DNA from: CAVQMC01 sp963713505
GTDB lineage: Bacteria; Bacteroidota; Ignavibacteria; Ignavibacteriales; Ignavibacteriaceae
Length of the DNA stretch: 64,000 nucleotides
Reading direction: 5' to 3'
Assembly (NCBI GenBank): GCA_963713505.1
Contig: CAVQMC010000020.1
Coordinates: 1 to 64,000, forward strand
The notes below the pieces were generated by a model that ran no database searches, was not told the DNA's origin, and worked only from the letters and a program-made list of their open reading frames with translations. Positions 40,008-49,873 of this stretch are shown here, one piece after another (the first letter of the stretch is position 1; every line of letters starts with the position of its first letter). A program made the position numbers and the translations under genes.

Positions 40008-41696
40008 TTATAATTCATTATAAATTATTTTCCCGTCAACCATCGTTAAAAGAACTTTTACATCTTTAATTTTAACCGGATCAATAGTTAAAATATCATC
40101 ACTTAAAACAATTAGGTCTGCAAGTTTACCGGGTTCAACACTTCCTTTAATATTTTCTGAATATTCTGCGTAAGCGCTGTTTAAAGTATAACATTTAATT
40201 GCCTCTTCAACGGAAATTTTTTGTTCGGGAATCCAGCCATTCGGATTTTTTCCGTCAACCGTTCTTCTTGTAACTGCAGCATAAATTCCCAAAAGGGGAT
40301 TAAGAGATACAACAGGCCAATCGGTTCCGAAACAGACTTTTACATTATTATCTAAAAAAGATTTATAAGGATGAGTATATTTTATTCTTTCTTTTCCAAT
40401 CCTGGATTCAGCCCATGAACCGTCTTCAATGCAATGTGTCGGCTGAACAGAAGCAATTACACCAAGTTTACCAAATCTGATTATATCATCAGGTTTTACA
40501 TGCTGTGCATGCTCAATTCTAAATCTTCTGTCCCAATCAGGATTTTCATTTTTTAATTTTTGTACTAAATCAAGCAAATAAGAATTAGCTTTATCTCCAA
40601 TTGCATGAACGGAAATTTGAAGTTTATGTTTATCGGCATCCAAGGACCATTTTTCCATTCGTCCGTCAAGAATAATATCATTCGGGAGTCCTGTATTTGC
40701 GGAATCATTTTCATACGGTTCGAAGAACCAGGCTGTACTGGAACCAAGTGAACCATCTGCGTAAGCTTTAAGTGACCCTATTCTTAAAAAATTATCTCCA
40801 AAGTTATATTGAATTCCTTCTTCAACTAAATCTTTATAATTATCTATCGGAAGTCTTGTATAAATTCTGCAAGTTAATTTGTTATTCTTTTTTACTTTTT
40901 GATAAGTTACTAAATCTTCCATAATTTTTTCCGGATCCTGGTTATAATTGAAAGTAATATCCTGGATACTTGTAACACCGAATCTCTTTGCATCATCAAG
41001 AGCTTTTAAACAAGCTTTGTAATATTCATCTTCATCAGGATCGGGAATAATATCATTTACAAGATCGATTGCATTATCTTTTAATATTCCGGTTAGTTCA
41101 CCTGTAACCGGATCTTTTTCGATTAATCCTCCTTCCGGATTTTTAGTATCCTTAGTTATTTTAGCAAGCTTTAAGGCATAGCTGTTTGCCAAAGCCATAT
41201 GACCGTCCATTCGGCTTAATAAAACCGGAATATCATTTGTAATATCATCAATATCTTTTTTTGTGGGGAGCTTTTTAGTATCAAATTTTTCATGATCCCA
41301 CCTTCCGCCTTTGACCCATTTTCCGGGATGATCGGAGATATAATCGATTAAAATTTTCCTAAATTGATTTATAGAAGTAACATCTCTAAGATCGATTCCC
41401 ATTTCATAAAATCCGCCTCCGATGAAATGGACATGAGCATCATTGAATCCCGGAAGCATAAGTTTACCATCCAGATCTATAATTTCAGTTGAATCATCGA
41501 TATATTTTTTTGCTTCTTCGGATGAACCAACAAAAATGATTTTATTATTTTCTATAACAACAGCTTCAGCAAATTTCTGACTTTCATTAACCGTATAAAC
41601 TTTGCCATTTATAAAAGCTTTCTTCATGTTCTGTGCTTCCGAATGATTGAATAATTGTATGAATGCTGTAATAAAAATAACTAAATAGAATTTCAT
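40008..41696 (-). CDS. Secreted amidohydrolase (YtcJ-like)
   Basis: A 562-residue metal-dependent hydrolase of the amidohydrolase superfamily (amidohydrolase family 3). Signal peptide (YLVIFITAFIQLFNHSEAQ), then the N-terminal sheet (KAFINGKVYTVNES), the metal site DAHVHFIGGG, KAYADGSLGSS, HAIGDKANSY, EHAQHVKPDD and FGTDWPVVSLNPLLG, and the closing LADLIVLSDDILTIDP. YtcJ-like enzymes have unclear substrates (amide or carbamate bonds). Intact; alone. Confidence 0.9.
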   Translation of the reverse strand: MKFYLVIFITAFIQLFNHSEAQNMKKAFINGKVYTVNESQKFAEAVVIENNKIIFVGSSEEAKKYIDDSTEIIDLDGKLMLPGFNDAHVHFIGGGFYEMGIDLRDVTSINQFRKILIDYISDHPGKWVKGGRWDHEKFDTKKLPTKKDIDDITNDIPVLLSRMDGHMALANSYALKLAKITKDTKNPEGGLIEKDPVTGELTGILKDNAIDLVNDIIPDPDEDEYYKACLKALDDAKRFGVTSIQDITFNYNQDPEKIMEDLVTYQKVKKNNKLTCRIYTRLPIDNYKDLVEEGIQYNFGDNFLRIGSLKAYADGSLGSSTAWFFEPYENDSANTGLPNDIILDGRMEKWSLDADKHKLQISVHAIGDKANSYLLDLVQKLKNENPDWDRRFRIEHAQHVKPDDIIRFGKLGVIASVQPTHCIEDGSWAESRIGKERIKYTHPYKSFLDNNVKVCFGTDWPVVSLNPLLGIYAAVTRRTVDGKNPNGWIPEQKISVEEAIKCYTLNSAYAEYSENIKGSVEPGKLADLIVLSDDILTIDPVKIKDVKVLLTMVDGKIIYNEL

Positions 41697-42123
41697 AATT
41701 AACCCCTTTTGATAATTCTATCTTTCTTAAAATATAGTGAAAATCATTTTGAATATAAAAAAATAATGGTTTAAAATTAAAAATCCTGCCGGAGCGGGAT
41801 AAAATTAATTCTTTTTTAAACCACAAAGATCGCAAAAACACTGTGTTTACTTATTATTCAATAAAATTATTTAGTATTTTATTAATTTCTTTCATTAATT
41901 CACTTAATTCTACTTTTGGATATAAGAGCCATTTGGAATTTAGAATGGAAAATTTAGTTGAAAGTAAAAAAGAAAAAATATTAATTTATAATAATCAAAA
42001 AGTTGCTTATCTTAATGTCTAATATAGGGGGTACAGTTTAGGCTGTTCACAAAGGGACGATGGTGTTCGTGCATCATCTTCCTGTTAATTAAAAATTTTT
42101 AATAGTCTAACCTCCTTAGTTGT
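41697..42123. other. Non-coding gap
   Basis: About 430 AT-rich bases. At 41819-41845 the run AACCACAAAGATCGCAAAAACAC resembles the CACAAAG/CACAGAG dispersed repeats, like the inverted repeat at 39833. A plus-strand open stretch of about 50 codons (41860-42020) has no start or ribosome site and matches nothing I know. Confidence 0.4.
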
Positions 42124-43136
42124 TTATTGTGTTTTAAGTTTACCATGTATTATTATTCTATTTTCACATAGCATATAAATATCCTTTTCCATAACTAATA
42201 AGTCATTAATAATTAAATTAGTTGAGTAAATTGTAATTAAATCAATACCATTATAATGTGCTAAACCATCTGATGCTACGCCGAAAAAATCTTTTTCACT
42301 TCTTCCCCATACTCTACCAAGATAATTTGTACCGGAAAAGTCTTTCCAAACTTCTAGTAAATTGTTTTTGTATTTATATATTTTATTTCCAATAACTAAA
42401 TAAACTTTTTTGTCTATTTCGTTTACTGTTGCTATGTCAATACCGCTCCAAATTTGTTTTAAATTTCCTCCTTTTAGCACAAATATTTTGTTTGTGTCTC
42501 CAACATTTTCAAACCTAGTTCCCGATAAAAAAATTATAGAATTATAATTATCCTGTCTTACTAAATTAAAACCTATACGTTCTTCAGGAATATTTAGATG
42601 AGTCCATAATAAACCGTCAAAATGAAAAATTACGCCAAAATAATTTTTCCCTGTAACATCTTTGGTTGCACCTCCAACAACATAAATATCATTATTATTA
42701 TTCCCTCTTAAATCTTCTAGAGAAGTGGAATACACATTTGGATAAGGGAAATTGTTTATTCTTGTCCAAGAACTTCCATCATATCTATAAATTGAATTTA
42801 TCCCAGAAAGCCATATATCAGATCTTGAAAAACCAAAAATACTTCCGAAATTACCGTCGATATCCCGAGAATAATGTTTCCATGCTTTACCATTGTAGAA
42901 CCATAAATTATATGGTGTGTCTCCTTGACCAGCGACCCAGATGTTTGAAGTATCGTATCCCCAAATTTGCCATAAATAAAAAATGTTTCCAGCAGGTGCT
43001 TTCAATGTATCCACACTCCAAATGTAATCTCTTCTGCCGGATTGAATGTTATCAACCTGTGGATCTGCTGTATTACAGCTATAATTGATATGATAATTAA
43101 AAATAAAGCTGTTATATTTAATAGTAGTCTTTTCAT
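42124..43136 (-). CDS. Lipoprotein with WGxSxxDIW-type propeller repeats (one frameshift)
   Basis: About 336 residues. ATG 43136 opens a hydrophobic leader MKRLLLNITALFLIIIS; after one indel near 43085 the frame gives SCNTADPQVDNIQSGRRDY, so Cys is the likely lipid site. The body repeats units such as IWGYDTSNIWVAGQGD, FGFSRSDIWLSGINS, NNNDIYVVGGATKD and VWGRSEKDFFGVASDG, a beta-propeller pattern common in Ignavibacteria surface proteins. It lacks a T9SS domain. Ligand and function unknown. Confidence 0.75.
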
Positions 43137-43586
43137 TTAAGTCTCATTTGGATATGTTAAAGAAGATACTTTCCCTAGAGTAATTATATTTATAAATCTA
43201 TCTACTATTAAAATTAAAATCTTGGATGAAATTTTGAAGCTGTGTCTTATGTAGTAGGTCCAATTTAAACTCCCCTTTGTGCCATCAATACTTGGTTTAA
43301 ACGTAGGTAAAGAAATTTGTATTGTCAAATTAAATTTATATTAACTAAATCAGTTGGCAATTATTTGTAGCAAATTTATGTCATAAAATAAATTCAATTA
43401 TTTTTTTCTAATCAGTTGTTCGTAAATAAAAAAGGGAACAAGCTTTGCTCATTCCCTTTACAAAATATAATGTTACTTTATTATTGAATTAAATCAGTTT
43501 AATTTTATTTATTCAATTACTCAAACATTCAATCATTCTTTAATATATTTTTTAATTTATAATTTATCTTTTTTAATTGTTTGTTT
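43137..43586. other. Non-coding gap with one terminator
   Basis: About 450 bases between two minus-strand genes. Apart from the hairpin at 43426-43460 I see no gene, RNA or repeat. The part left of the hairpin should hold the promoter of the propeller lipoprotein. Confidence 0.4.
43426..43460 (-). terminator. Rho-independent terminator, minus strand
   Basis: On the minus strand AAAGGGAA pairs with TTCCCTTT around a 13-base loop (with inner AGCAAAGCTTGT), followed by T's. It lies 127 bases past the stop of the choice-of-anchor V gene. Confidence 0.8.
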
Positions 43587-44654
43587 TTACTTCATCAAAA
43601 TCATCTTTTTTACCTGATGATAATTTCCTGAGCTCAACTTGTAAAAATAAATTCCGCTTGCTAAATTACTTCCGTCAAATTTAATTTGATAACTTCCCGG
43701 CTGCATTTCTTTATTAATTAGCGTGGCAACTTCTTTCCCTTGAATGTTATAAACTTTTAAAGTAACAAATCCGAAATCCGAGATCGAAAATCCGATATTT
43801 GTAGAAGGATTAAATGGATTCGGATAATTTTGAGAAAGTGAAAATGAATTTGGAGAAACCGAAACTTCCAAAACTTTTGAATATGTAAAATTGCCGTTAA
43901 AATCTATTTGTTTTAAACGATATTGATAATTCCCGGGAGCAAGATTGAAATCATTAAAAGAATATCCATGCTCCGCAGCGGAAGTTCCGTTTCCGTTTAT
44001 AAATCCAATAATTTCCCATTCATTTTTACTTTTTACTTTTGAATTTTTAATTTTTTGAACTTCGAACCCTTTATTATTTGTTTCTGTTGCGGTTTTCCAA
44101 TTTAAACTAACGGAATTATTTATTAATTGAGCATTAAATGAAGTTAATTCAACCGGAACAATATTAGTGATTTCAACAGGGAAGTTCGGACCAAAATTCC
44201 ATTTATCGTCTGTGGTTGGTATTCCATCCCCGTTGACACTGTTTGCAACAGAATAAATTGTATCGTAACCCGCAGAATCAGGGGCAGTATAATTAAACGT
44301 CCAATGAACTGTATCTCCTACAAAGGGAAGAGGGTAAGTGTGCGTCAATTCTCCGTCGATTATTTGAGAATTTGTATCGACAATGCCTAAAGTTCCGAAT
44401 CTAGCTGCGACATTATATCCGCCATCAACCATTGGTCCGCCGGTTAAATAAATATTATATACTCCGGTTTGACCAATTGTTAATTGTGAAGGACCTTCAA
44501 CCCAAACGCTTACACTTGCATCAAAATTAGGACTATGACATACACAGCCATTGCCGTTCAGTAATGTTGTTCCGACGATTCCATCATCGTGCATTACAGA
44601 TGCATATAAAACAATACTTATAAATAAAAAAAGTATAATAAAATTATATTTCAT
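43587..44654 (-). CDS. Choice-of-anchor V domain protein with T9SS sorting domain
   Basis: A 355-residue secreted protein. After the signal peptide comes a choice-of-anchor V (Reelin-like) domain that starts with a Cys-His cluster, G36-C37-V-C39-H40, where related proteins usually have a CXXCH-like site; here only one residue separates the cysteines. Then a beta-sandwich (TIGQTGVYNIYLTGGPM, WTFNYTAPDSAGYDTI), a fibronectin-like linker (VSLNWKTATETNNKGFEV) and the sorting domain (SLSQNYPNPFNPSTNIGFS ... QVKKMILMK). Intact. Function unknown; it may be a surface adhesin or redox-linked protein. Confidence 0.85.
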   Translation of the reverse strand: MKYNFIILFLFISIVLYASVMHDDGIVGTTLLNGNGCVCHSPNFDASVSVWVEGPSQLTIGQTGVYNIYLTGGPMVDGGYNVAARFGTLGIVDTNSQIIDGELTHTYPLPFVGDTVHWTFNYTAPDSAGYDTIYSVANSVNGDGIPTTDDKWNFGPNFPVEITNIVPVELTSFNAQLINNSVSLNWKTATETNNKGFEVQKIKNSKVKSKNEWEIIGFINGNGTSAAEHGYSFNDFNLAPGNYQYRLKQIDFNGNFTYSKVLEVSVSPNSFSLSQNYPNPFNPSTNIGFSISDFGFVTLKVYNIQGKEVATLINKEMQPGSYQIKFDGSNLASGIYFYKLSSGNYHQVKKMILMK

Positions 44655-44683
44655 AACTGACCTGCTTGATTAATAATAATAGG

Positions 44684-44721
44684 AAAAATATAGCACGGCT
44701 GAATAAATATCAACCGTGCTA
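44684..44721 (-). terminator. Rho-independent terminator, minus strand
   Basis: TAGCACGG (44691-44698) pairs with CCGTGCTA (44713-44720); on the minus strand a T-rich ATATTTTTCC follows. It lies about 20 bases after the stop of the gene at 44740, so that gene and the next are transcribed apart. Confidence 0.85.
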
Positions 44722-44739
44722 TTGCTTACTGAAGAAGGG

Positions 44740-46287
44740 TTATTTCAATAATATCATTTTTTTAGTGTCTCTAAATAGACTGCCGTTTGACCCCTTGGCT
44801 TCTAATGTGTAAAAATATGTTCCGCTTGGAAGATTTACAGCATTGTAAGTTATTTCATGCTGGCCGTCTGATACTTCGGAATTTAATAAGTTGGCAACTT
44901 GCTGGCCAAGTAAGTTATATAAATTAATTTTTACCAATGATTTAGTCGGTAAGGAAAAACTTATCGTAGTTGACGGATTAAACGGATTAGGATAATTTTG
45001 AGATAATTTAAATACCGAAGGCTGATGAACATCAACTTCAATTGTTTTTGATAAAGCATAGGTGCCGTCAAAATCAATTTGTTTTAATCTAAAATATCTT
45101 TTACCGTTGAATTTATTCTGTACTTTATAAGAATAAGATTTTGATTCCGATGTTGTTCCGAATCCGGGAACAAAACCTATCTTTTGGAAATTATATCCAT
45201 CAGTGCTGATTTCTACATTAAATCCTTTATTATTTGTTTCGGTTGCCGTTGTCCAGGCTAAATTTACTTGATAATCTACAACATTGGAAGTGAATGCAGT
45301 AAACTCAACCGGAAGGAATGTAGGTGAGCTCAGTTTATAAATACCATTTCCTTGAGCCGCAAAAATAGTTACGGAATCAACAATGTAAACTGCGTAATTA
45401 TTTGATCCGATATTAGTTGGAAACCACGTGTTTCCATTATCTTTTGTCATATAAATATGACCGCAAGAATAACAGCCTGCCAATACCTGGTTTGAATCGA
45501 CCGGATTTGTATCAGTTCCCCACATATAATTTCCGTTAAAATAATTTACCGGTGTCCAGGTCATACCGTAATTGGTAGTTTTAAGATAACCGCCTCCGCC
45601 GGCCCATTTAGTTGCCCAGGCAATTCCAGGGTGATGTTTGTCTGTTGTAATTGTCGGAATTTCACCACTGGTTGTAAATGAACTAGTCCAGGTAACTCCG
45701 TAATCAGTACTTCTCCAAATTCCTGTTCCATTATCACCTGCTAAAATAATATTCGGCATATCCGGAAATACTTCAATATCGCAAGGTGTTGACCATCCGG
45801 TAACAAATGATACTGTCGACCATGAATCACCAAAATCGGTACTTTTCATAAATTGATTATTACTCATTGTATAAACAGTATCAGGATTTGACGGATCAAC
45901 AGTCATGGGAATGCCGTAAAATGAAAATGATAATCCATTTGCACTTATTGTCCATGTATTTCCATTATCAGTTGTTTTATAAATTTTATCACCGGCAGAA
46001 TGAACAGCTACTAAAATAGTGTTTGGATCATAATAACTAGGTATTATTGCATCAATATAATTGGAAGTCGGAATATTGACTCCGTATTGATTAAATGTTT
46101 CACCCCGATCCGTACTTTTATATACGGTAGCTGTAGAACCGAAGTAAACTATATTTGTGTTATGCTTATCAACCGCTATTGGGTTTCCTAAACTATTACC
46201 TGAATGCTTTAACTGCCAGGTATATTGAGGAAATACAGTAGCAATCGAAAGGAAAAAAAGAGAAAGAAAAGTAAAAAGAAATCTCAT
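44740..46287 (-). CDS. BNR/sortilin-like propeller protein with T9SS sorting domain
   Basis: A 515-residue secreted protein. Signal peptide (FLFTFLSLFFLSIATVFPQ), then BNR/Ycf48-type repeats (YKSTDRGETFNQYG, YKTTDNGNTWTISA, WRSTDYGVTWTSS, YMTKDNGNTWFPT) forming a propeller, a fibronectin-like linker (VNLAWTTATETNNKGFNV) and the T9SS end KLSQNYPNPFNPSTTISF ... TKKMILLK. The Asp-box repeats (S-x-D-x-G-x-T-W) are characteristic of sialidase-fold propellers but do not imply sialidase activity. Intact. Confidence 0.88.
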   Translation of the reverse strand: MRFLFTFLSLFFLSIATVFPQYTWQLKHSGNSLGNPIAVDKHNTNIVYFGSTATVYKSTDRGETFNQYGVNIPTSNYIDAIIPSYYDPNTILVAVHSAGDKIYKTTDNGNTWTISANGLSFSFYGIPMTVDPSNPDTVYTMSNNQFMKSTDFGDSWSTVSFVTGWSTPCDIEVFPDMPNIILAGDNGTGIWRSTDYGVTWTSSFTTSGEIPTITTDKHHPGIAWATKWAGGGGYLKTTNYGMTWTPVNYFNGNYMWGTDTNPVDSNQVLAGCYSCGHIYMTKDNGNTWFPTNIGSNNYAVYIVDSVTIFAAQGNGIYKLSSPTFLPVEFTAFTSNVVDYQVNLAWTTATETNNKGFNVEISTDGYNFQKIGFVPGFGTTSESKSYSYKVQNKFNGKRYFRLKQIDFDGTYALSKTIEVDVHQPSVFKLSQNYPNPFNPSTTISFSLPTKSLVKINLYNLLGQQVANLLNSEVSDGQHEITYNAVNLPSGTYFYTLEAKGSNGSLFRDTKKMILLK

Positions 46288-46559
46288 TATTTTTTACCCT
46301 CGAATTGTTTATTAAGATTAAGTTTGATTAAAGATTTGATATGCGGGTTAAATTATAAATTTAATTTGTAATTTGGAAGTACTTTTTTAAAAAAAATAAT
46401 TTTTTTTTTGAGATTTATTTTGTTAAGTATTTAGCTTGTTAATGAATTTATTTATCACTTATTTATTATATAAAGCATTTATTTCGGATTTGGACTTCAA
46501 ATTATAAAATGCTTAATTTGAACGCTAATATTTTTGAAATTCTTTAAAAATAAGGGATT

Positions 46560-47273
46560 ATGAATCTAGACGTACTCATTTTTGCAGCACATCCGGATGA
46601 TGCCGAACTTTCGATGGGGGGAACAATAGCCAAATTAACCAGAAAAAATTATAAAGTTGGAATAATTGACCTTACAAGAGGTGAACTTGGCACAAGAGGT
46701 TCGGCGGAAATTAGACAAAAAGAAGCTTTTAAATCAGCTATTGTCTTAAAGACTGCTGTCCGGGAAAATCTTTCTATTCCCGACGGCGGAATAAATAGAA
46801 GTAAAGAAAATCTTATCAAAATTGTAATGATGATAAGAAAATACAAACCTAAAATTATTTTCGCTCCATATTTTAATGATAGACACCCCGACCATATTGA
46901 TGTGAGTGTTTTAGTAAAAGAAGCAATGTTTTCGACTGGATTAAGCAAATTAAAAACATTTGATAAAGAAGTTCTGCAAGAACATTACAGACCCAAAAAA
47001 TTATTCTATTATATGCAAACTTATCCTTTTGATCCTTCGTTTATTGTGGATATAAGTGAAACTTTCGATATTAAAATGGAAGCGGTAAAAGCTTACAGCT
47101 CTCAGTTTTATAACCCTAAGAGTACTGAACCAGAAACATTTATCAGTAAACCCGATTTTATTAATTATATTGAATCAAGAGCCCACTTTTTTGGTTTTCA
47201 GATTGGAAAAGCATACGGAGAAGCTTTTTTTTGTGAGGAAAAGATTGAATTAGATTTAAGTACTTTATTGTAA
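46560..47273 (+). CDS. bshB1: Bacillithiol biosynthesis deacetylase BshB1
   Basis: Removes the acetyl group from GlcNAc-malate in bacillithiol synthesis (PIG-L/LmbE family, zinc enzyme). The 237-residue protein has the metal motif AAHPDDAELSMGG (H11, D14), IDLTRGELGTRGSAEIR and FNDRHPDHI for the third ligand. These are the BshB1 signatures seen in Bacteroidota and Firmicutes. Intact. bshA and bshC are not in the window. Confidence 0.94.
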   Translation: MNLDVLIFAAHPDDAELSMGGTIAKLTRKNYKVGIIDLTRGELGTRGSAEIRQKEAFKSAIVLKTAVRENLSIPDGGINRSKENLIKIVMMIRKYKPKIIFAPYFNDRHPDHIDVSVLVKEAMFSTGLSKLKTFDKEVLQEHYRPKKLFYYMQTYPFDPSFIVDISETFDIKMEAVKAYSSQFYNPKSTEPETFISKPDFINYIESRAHFFGFQIGKAYGEAFFCEEKIELDLSTLL

Positions 47274-47383
47274 AGAAAATTATATTTTTATTGAATTTTA
47301 TCTCATTTTTAGTTAATTCATAATATGGAAATAAAAAAATCTGGTAGATTTCTGTTAAATATTCATATCTAACGAGGTGAATC

Positions 47384-48016
47384 ATGCTCGTAAAAAAAAT
47401 ATTTCCTATAATATTTTTACTCTGTTTTTCCGGGTTACTTTTGGCTCAAGACCAGAATTTCCCTTCGGTTAAAGTATCTCCTACACAAGAGGATTATGTT
47501 CCTGCAGGATGGTATAAAGCCGGTGTAAATTCGCAGGATTATATAGTCGGTGTAGATAATACTATGAGCGAAACCGGCAAAACTTCGGCTTATATCAAAT
47601 CCAGAACTCTTAAACCTCAAGGATTCTGTACATTAATGCAGGAGATTAATGCGGATGAATTTAGAGGAAGAAGAGTTAGATTAACTGCTTATGTAAGATC
47701 GCAATTTGTAAGCGGCTGGTCAGGGCTTTGGATGAGAGTTGAAGATAGGAACGAAAGACCGTTAAGTTTCGATAATATGGAAGGAAGGCCTATAATCGGA
47801 ACGTCGGATTGGATTCCTTACAGCATTGTTCTGGAAGTTCCCTTAAATGCAGATAAAATATCATTTGGAATTTCATTACACGGGAAAGGTCAAGTTTGGG
47901 CCGATGACTTTAAATTTGAAACTGTAGGGACAGATGTTCCTATAACAGATATTCTTCAAAAACAAAATTATCAAAGTAAATCAGGTCCGGAAAATTTAGG
48001 ATTTGAGAAAAACTAA
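47384..48016 (+). CDS. Secreted beta-sandwich protein, unknown
   Basis: A 210-residue protein with signal peptide (IFPIIFLLCFSGLLLAQ). The domain reads GWYKAGVNSQDYIVGVDN, KTSAYIKSRTLKPQGFCTLMQ, RGRRVRLTAYVRSQFVSGWSG, WMRVED and KGQVWADDFKFETVG. This resembles jelly-roll carbohydrate-binding-like domains that also occur at the ends of some regulators and hydrolases. A role in sugar binding is plausible, not proven. Intact, 110 bases after bshB1 with a GAGGTGA ribosome site. Confidence 0.75.
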   Translation: MLVKKIFPIIFLLCFSGLLLAQDQNFPSVKVSPTQEDYVPAGWYKAGVNSQDYIVGVDNTMSETGKTSAYIKSRTLKPQGFCTLMQEINADEFRGRRVRLTAYVRSQFVSGWSGLWMRVEDRNERPLSFDNMEGRPIIGTSDWIPYSIVLEVPLNADKISFGISLHGKGQVWADDFKFETVGTDVPITDILQKQNYQSKSGPENLGFEKN

Positions 48017-48218
48017 TTCTCAATTTTGGGGTGCTATTGCTATATTTTTTTAGTTTATTTTTATTATTTATAAAAATCCCTCCATTTGGATAATAATTTT
48101 ATTTTTATTTCCTAATATGCTTGTCTTTATATGATATAAGTCATTAGATTTTAATCATTTACTAAATTTTTCTTAAATTTAAGCATAGCTAAAGTTACAT
48201 TACTAAAGGAGTAAATAA

Positions 48219-49821
48219 ATGCTGTCAAAAGTCAGGGCTATTAAAGAACTTGATCAAATGGGAATTAAAAATATAAGGGAACTTTATTACAATTATGGAA
48301 CCCCGGCACTTTATGAACAATCGGTAAAAAGAAGAGAAGGATTAATTGCACATCTTGGACCGCTTGTTGTCAGAACTGGTAATCATACAGGTCGGAGTCC
48401 TAACGATAAATTTTTTGTAAGAGAAGCAAGCAGTGAAAAAAATATTTGGTGGGGAAAAGTAAACAAAGAAATTTCTCAAGAGCATTTTTCCAGATTATTT
48501 AATAAAATGATGGCTTATATACAGGGTAAAGAACTTTATGTAGAAGATTGTTATGCTTCTGCTGATGAAAAATACCGTTTGCCTCTCAGAGTAATTACAG
48601 AAACTGCATGGCATAATTTATTTGCAAGAAATATGTTTAGAAGATATGAGAGCAAAGAAGAATTAGAAAAACATACTCCTGAATTTACAATAATTAACAT
48701 GCCTAATTTTCATGCAAACCCGCAAACAGACGGAACAAATTCCGAAGTTTTTATTGTTATAAATTTTGAAAAGAAAATGGTTTTAATCGGCGGTTCAAGT
48801 TATGCGGGTGAAATAAAAAAATCTGTTTTTACAATTCTCAATTATTTAATGCCGCTGCATAAAGTTATGTCAATGCATTGTTCTGCAAATATTGGTGAAA
48901 ATAATGATCCTGCAATATTTTTTGGTTTATCCGGAACAGGTAAAACAACTTTGTCCGCAGATCCAAAACGCAGATTAATCGGAGATGATGAACACGGATG
49001 GAGTGAAAACGGTATATTTAATTATGAAGGCGGATGTTATGCAAAAGTAATTAAACTATCCGAAGAAGCTGAACCTGAAATTTATGAAACAACCCGCAAG
49101 TTTGGAACAATATTGGAAAATGTTGCAATTGATGCTCAAACAAGAAGATTAGATCTTGATGATGATACATCTTACTGAAAATACCAGAGCTGCTTATCCT
49201 TTAACACATATTGATAATATTGTACCTGAAGGAACTTGCGGACATCCTCAAAATATAATAATGCTGACTGCAGATGCATTCGGAGTTCTTCCTCCAATTT
49301 CAAAGTTAACACCTGATCAAGCTATGTATCATTTTATATCCGGTTACACTGCTAAAGTTGCAGGAACAGAAAAAGGTGTTACAGAACCAAAAGCAACATT
49401 CAGTACATGTTTTGGTGCTCCGTTTATGGTTTGGCATCCAACCGTATATGCAAAATTATTGGGAGATAAAATTAAAAAACATAATGTCAAATGCTGGCTT
49501 GTTAATACTGGCTGGACGGGCGGTCCGCACGGAGAAGGAAGCAGGATGAAAATTCAGTATACAAGGGCAATGTTGAATGCTGCTTTATCCGGTAAACTTG
49601 ACAATGTCGAAACACAAAAAGATCCTTTCTTTAACTTGAATGTTCCGGTAAGCTGTGATGGTGTTCCAAAAGAAGTATTAAATCCTAGAAACACCTGGAA
49701 GAATAAAGATAAATATGATGAAATGGCTAAAAAATTAGCTAATATGTTCATAGAAAACTTTAAAGAATTTGAAGAAGGAACTTCAAAGGAAATCCAAAAC
49801 GCAGGTCCTAATAAATTTTAA
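48219..49821 (+). CDS. pckA: ATP-dependent phosphoenolpyruvate carboxykinase, copy 2 (one frameshift)
   Basis: Same reaction as the copy at 7389 but closer to the standard enzyme: VRTGNHTGRSPNDKFFV, MSMHCSANIGE, FFGLSGTGKTTLS, IGDDEHGW, FNYEGGCYAK, ENTRAAYP, ADAFGVLPPISKL and GWTGGPHGEGSRMKI. The frame breaks near 49165 (DLDDDT.. then LTENTR), where one extra T in ACATCTTACTG explains the shift. About 533 residues when restored, the normal length. AGGAG ribosome site at 48207. Standing alone before a terminator. Two intact-family pckA genes in one 64 kb window is unusual. Confidence 0.95.
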
Positions 49822-49830
49822 TTTTAAAAG

Positions 49831-49873
49831 CTGGTCTTTAATTTTAATTTATAGAATTGAAGACCGGTTTTAT
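49831..49873. terminator. Bidirectional terminator between pckA copy 2 and the slipin gene
   Basis: CTGGTCTT pairs with AAGACCGG over a loop of about 20 bases, with T runs on the outer side of each arm. It separates convergent stops at 49821 and 49873. Confidence 0.75.

Noticed and set aside
41860..42020. Short plus-strand open stretch that might be a gene remnant
   Set aside because: No start, no ribosome site and no match to any family I know; only the CACAAAG-like repeat next to it is notable.
42040..42100. Small palindrome GATGGTG..CATCATC
   Set aside because: The stem is short and the T tract is absent, so it does not support a terminator or riboswitch.
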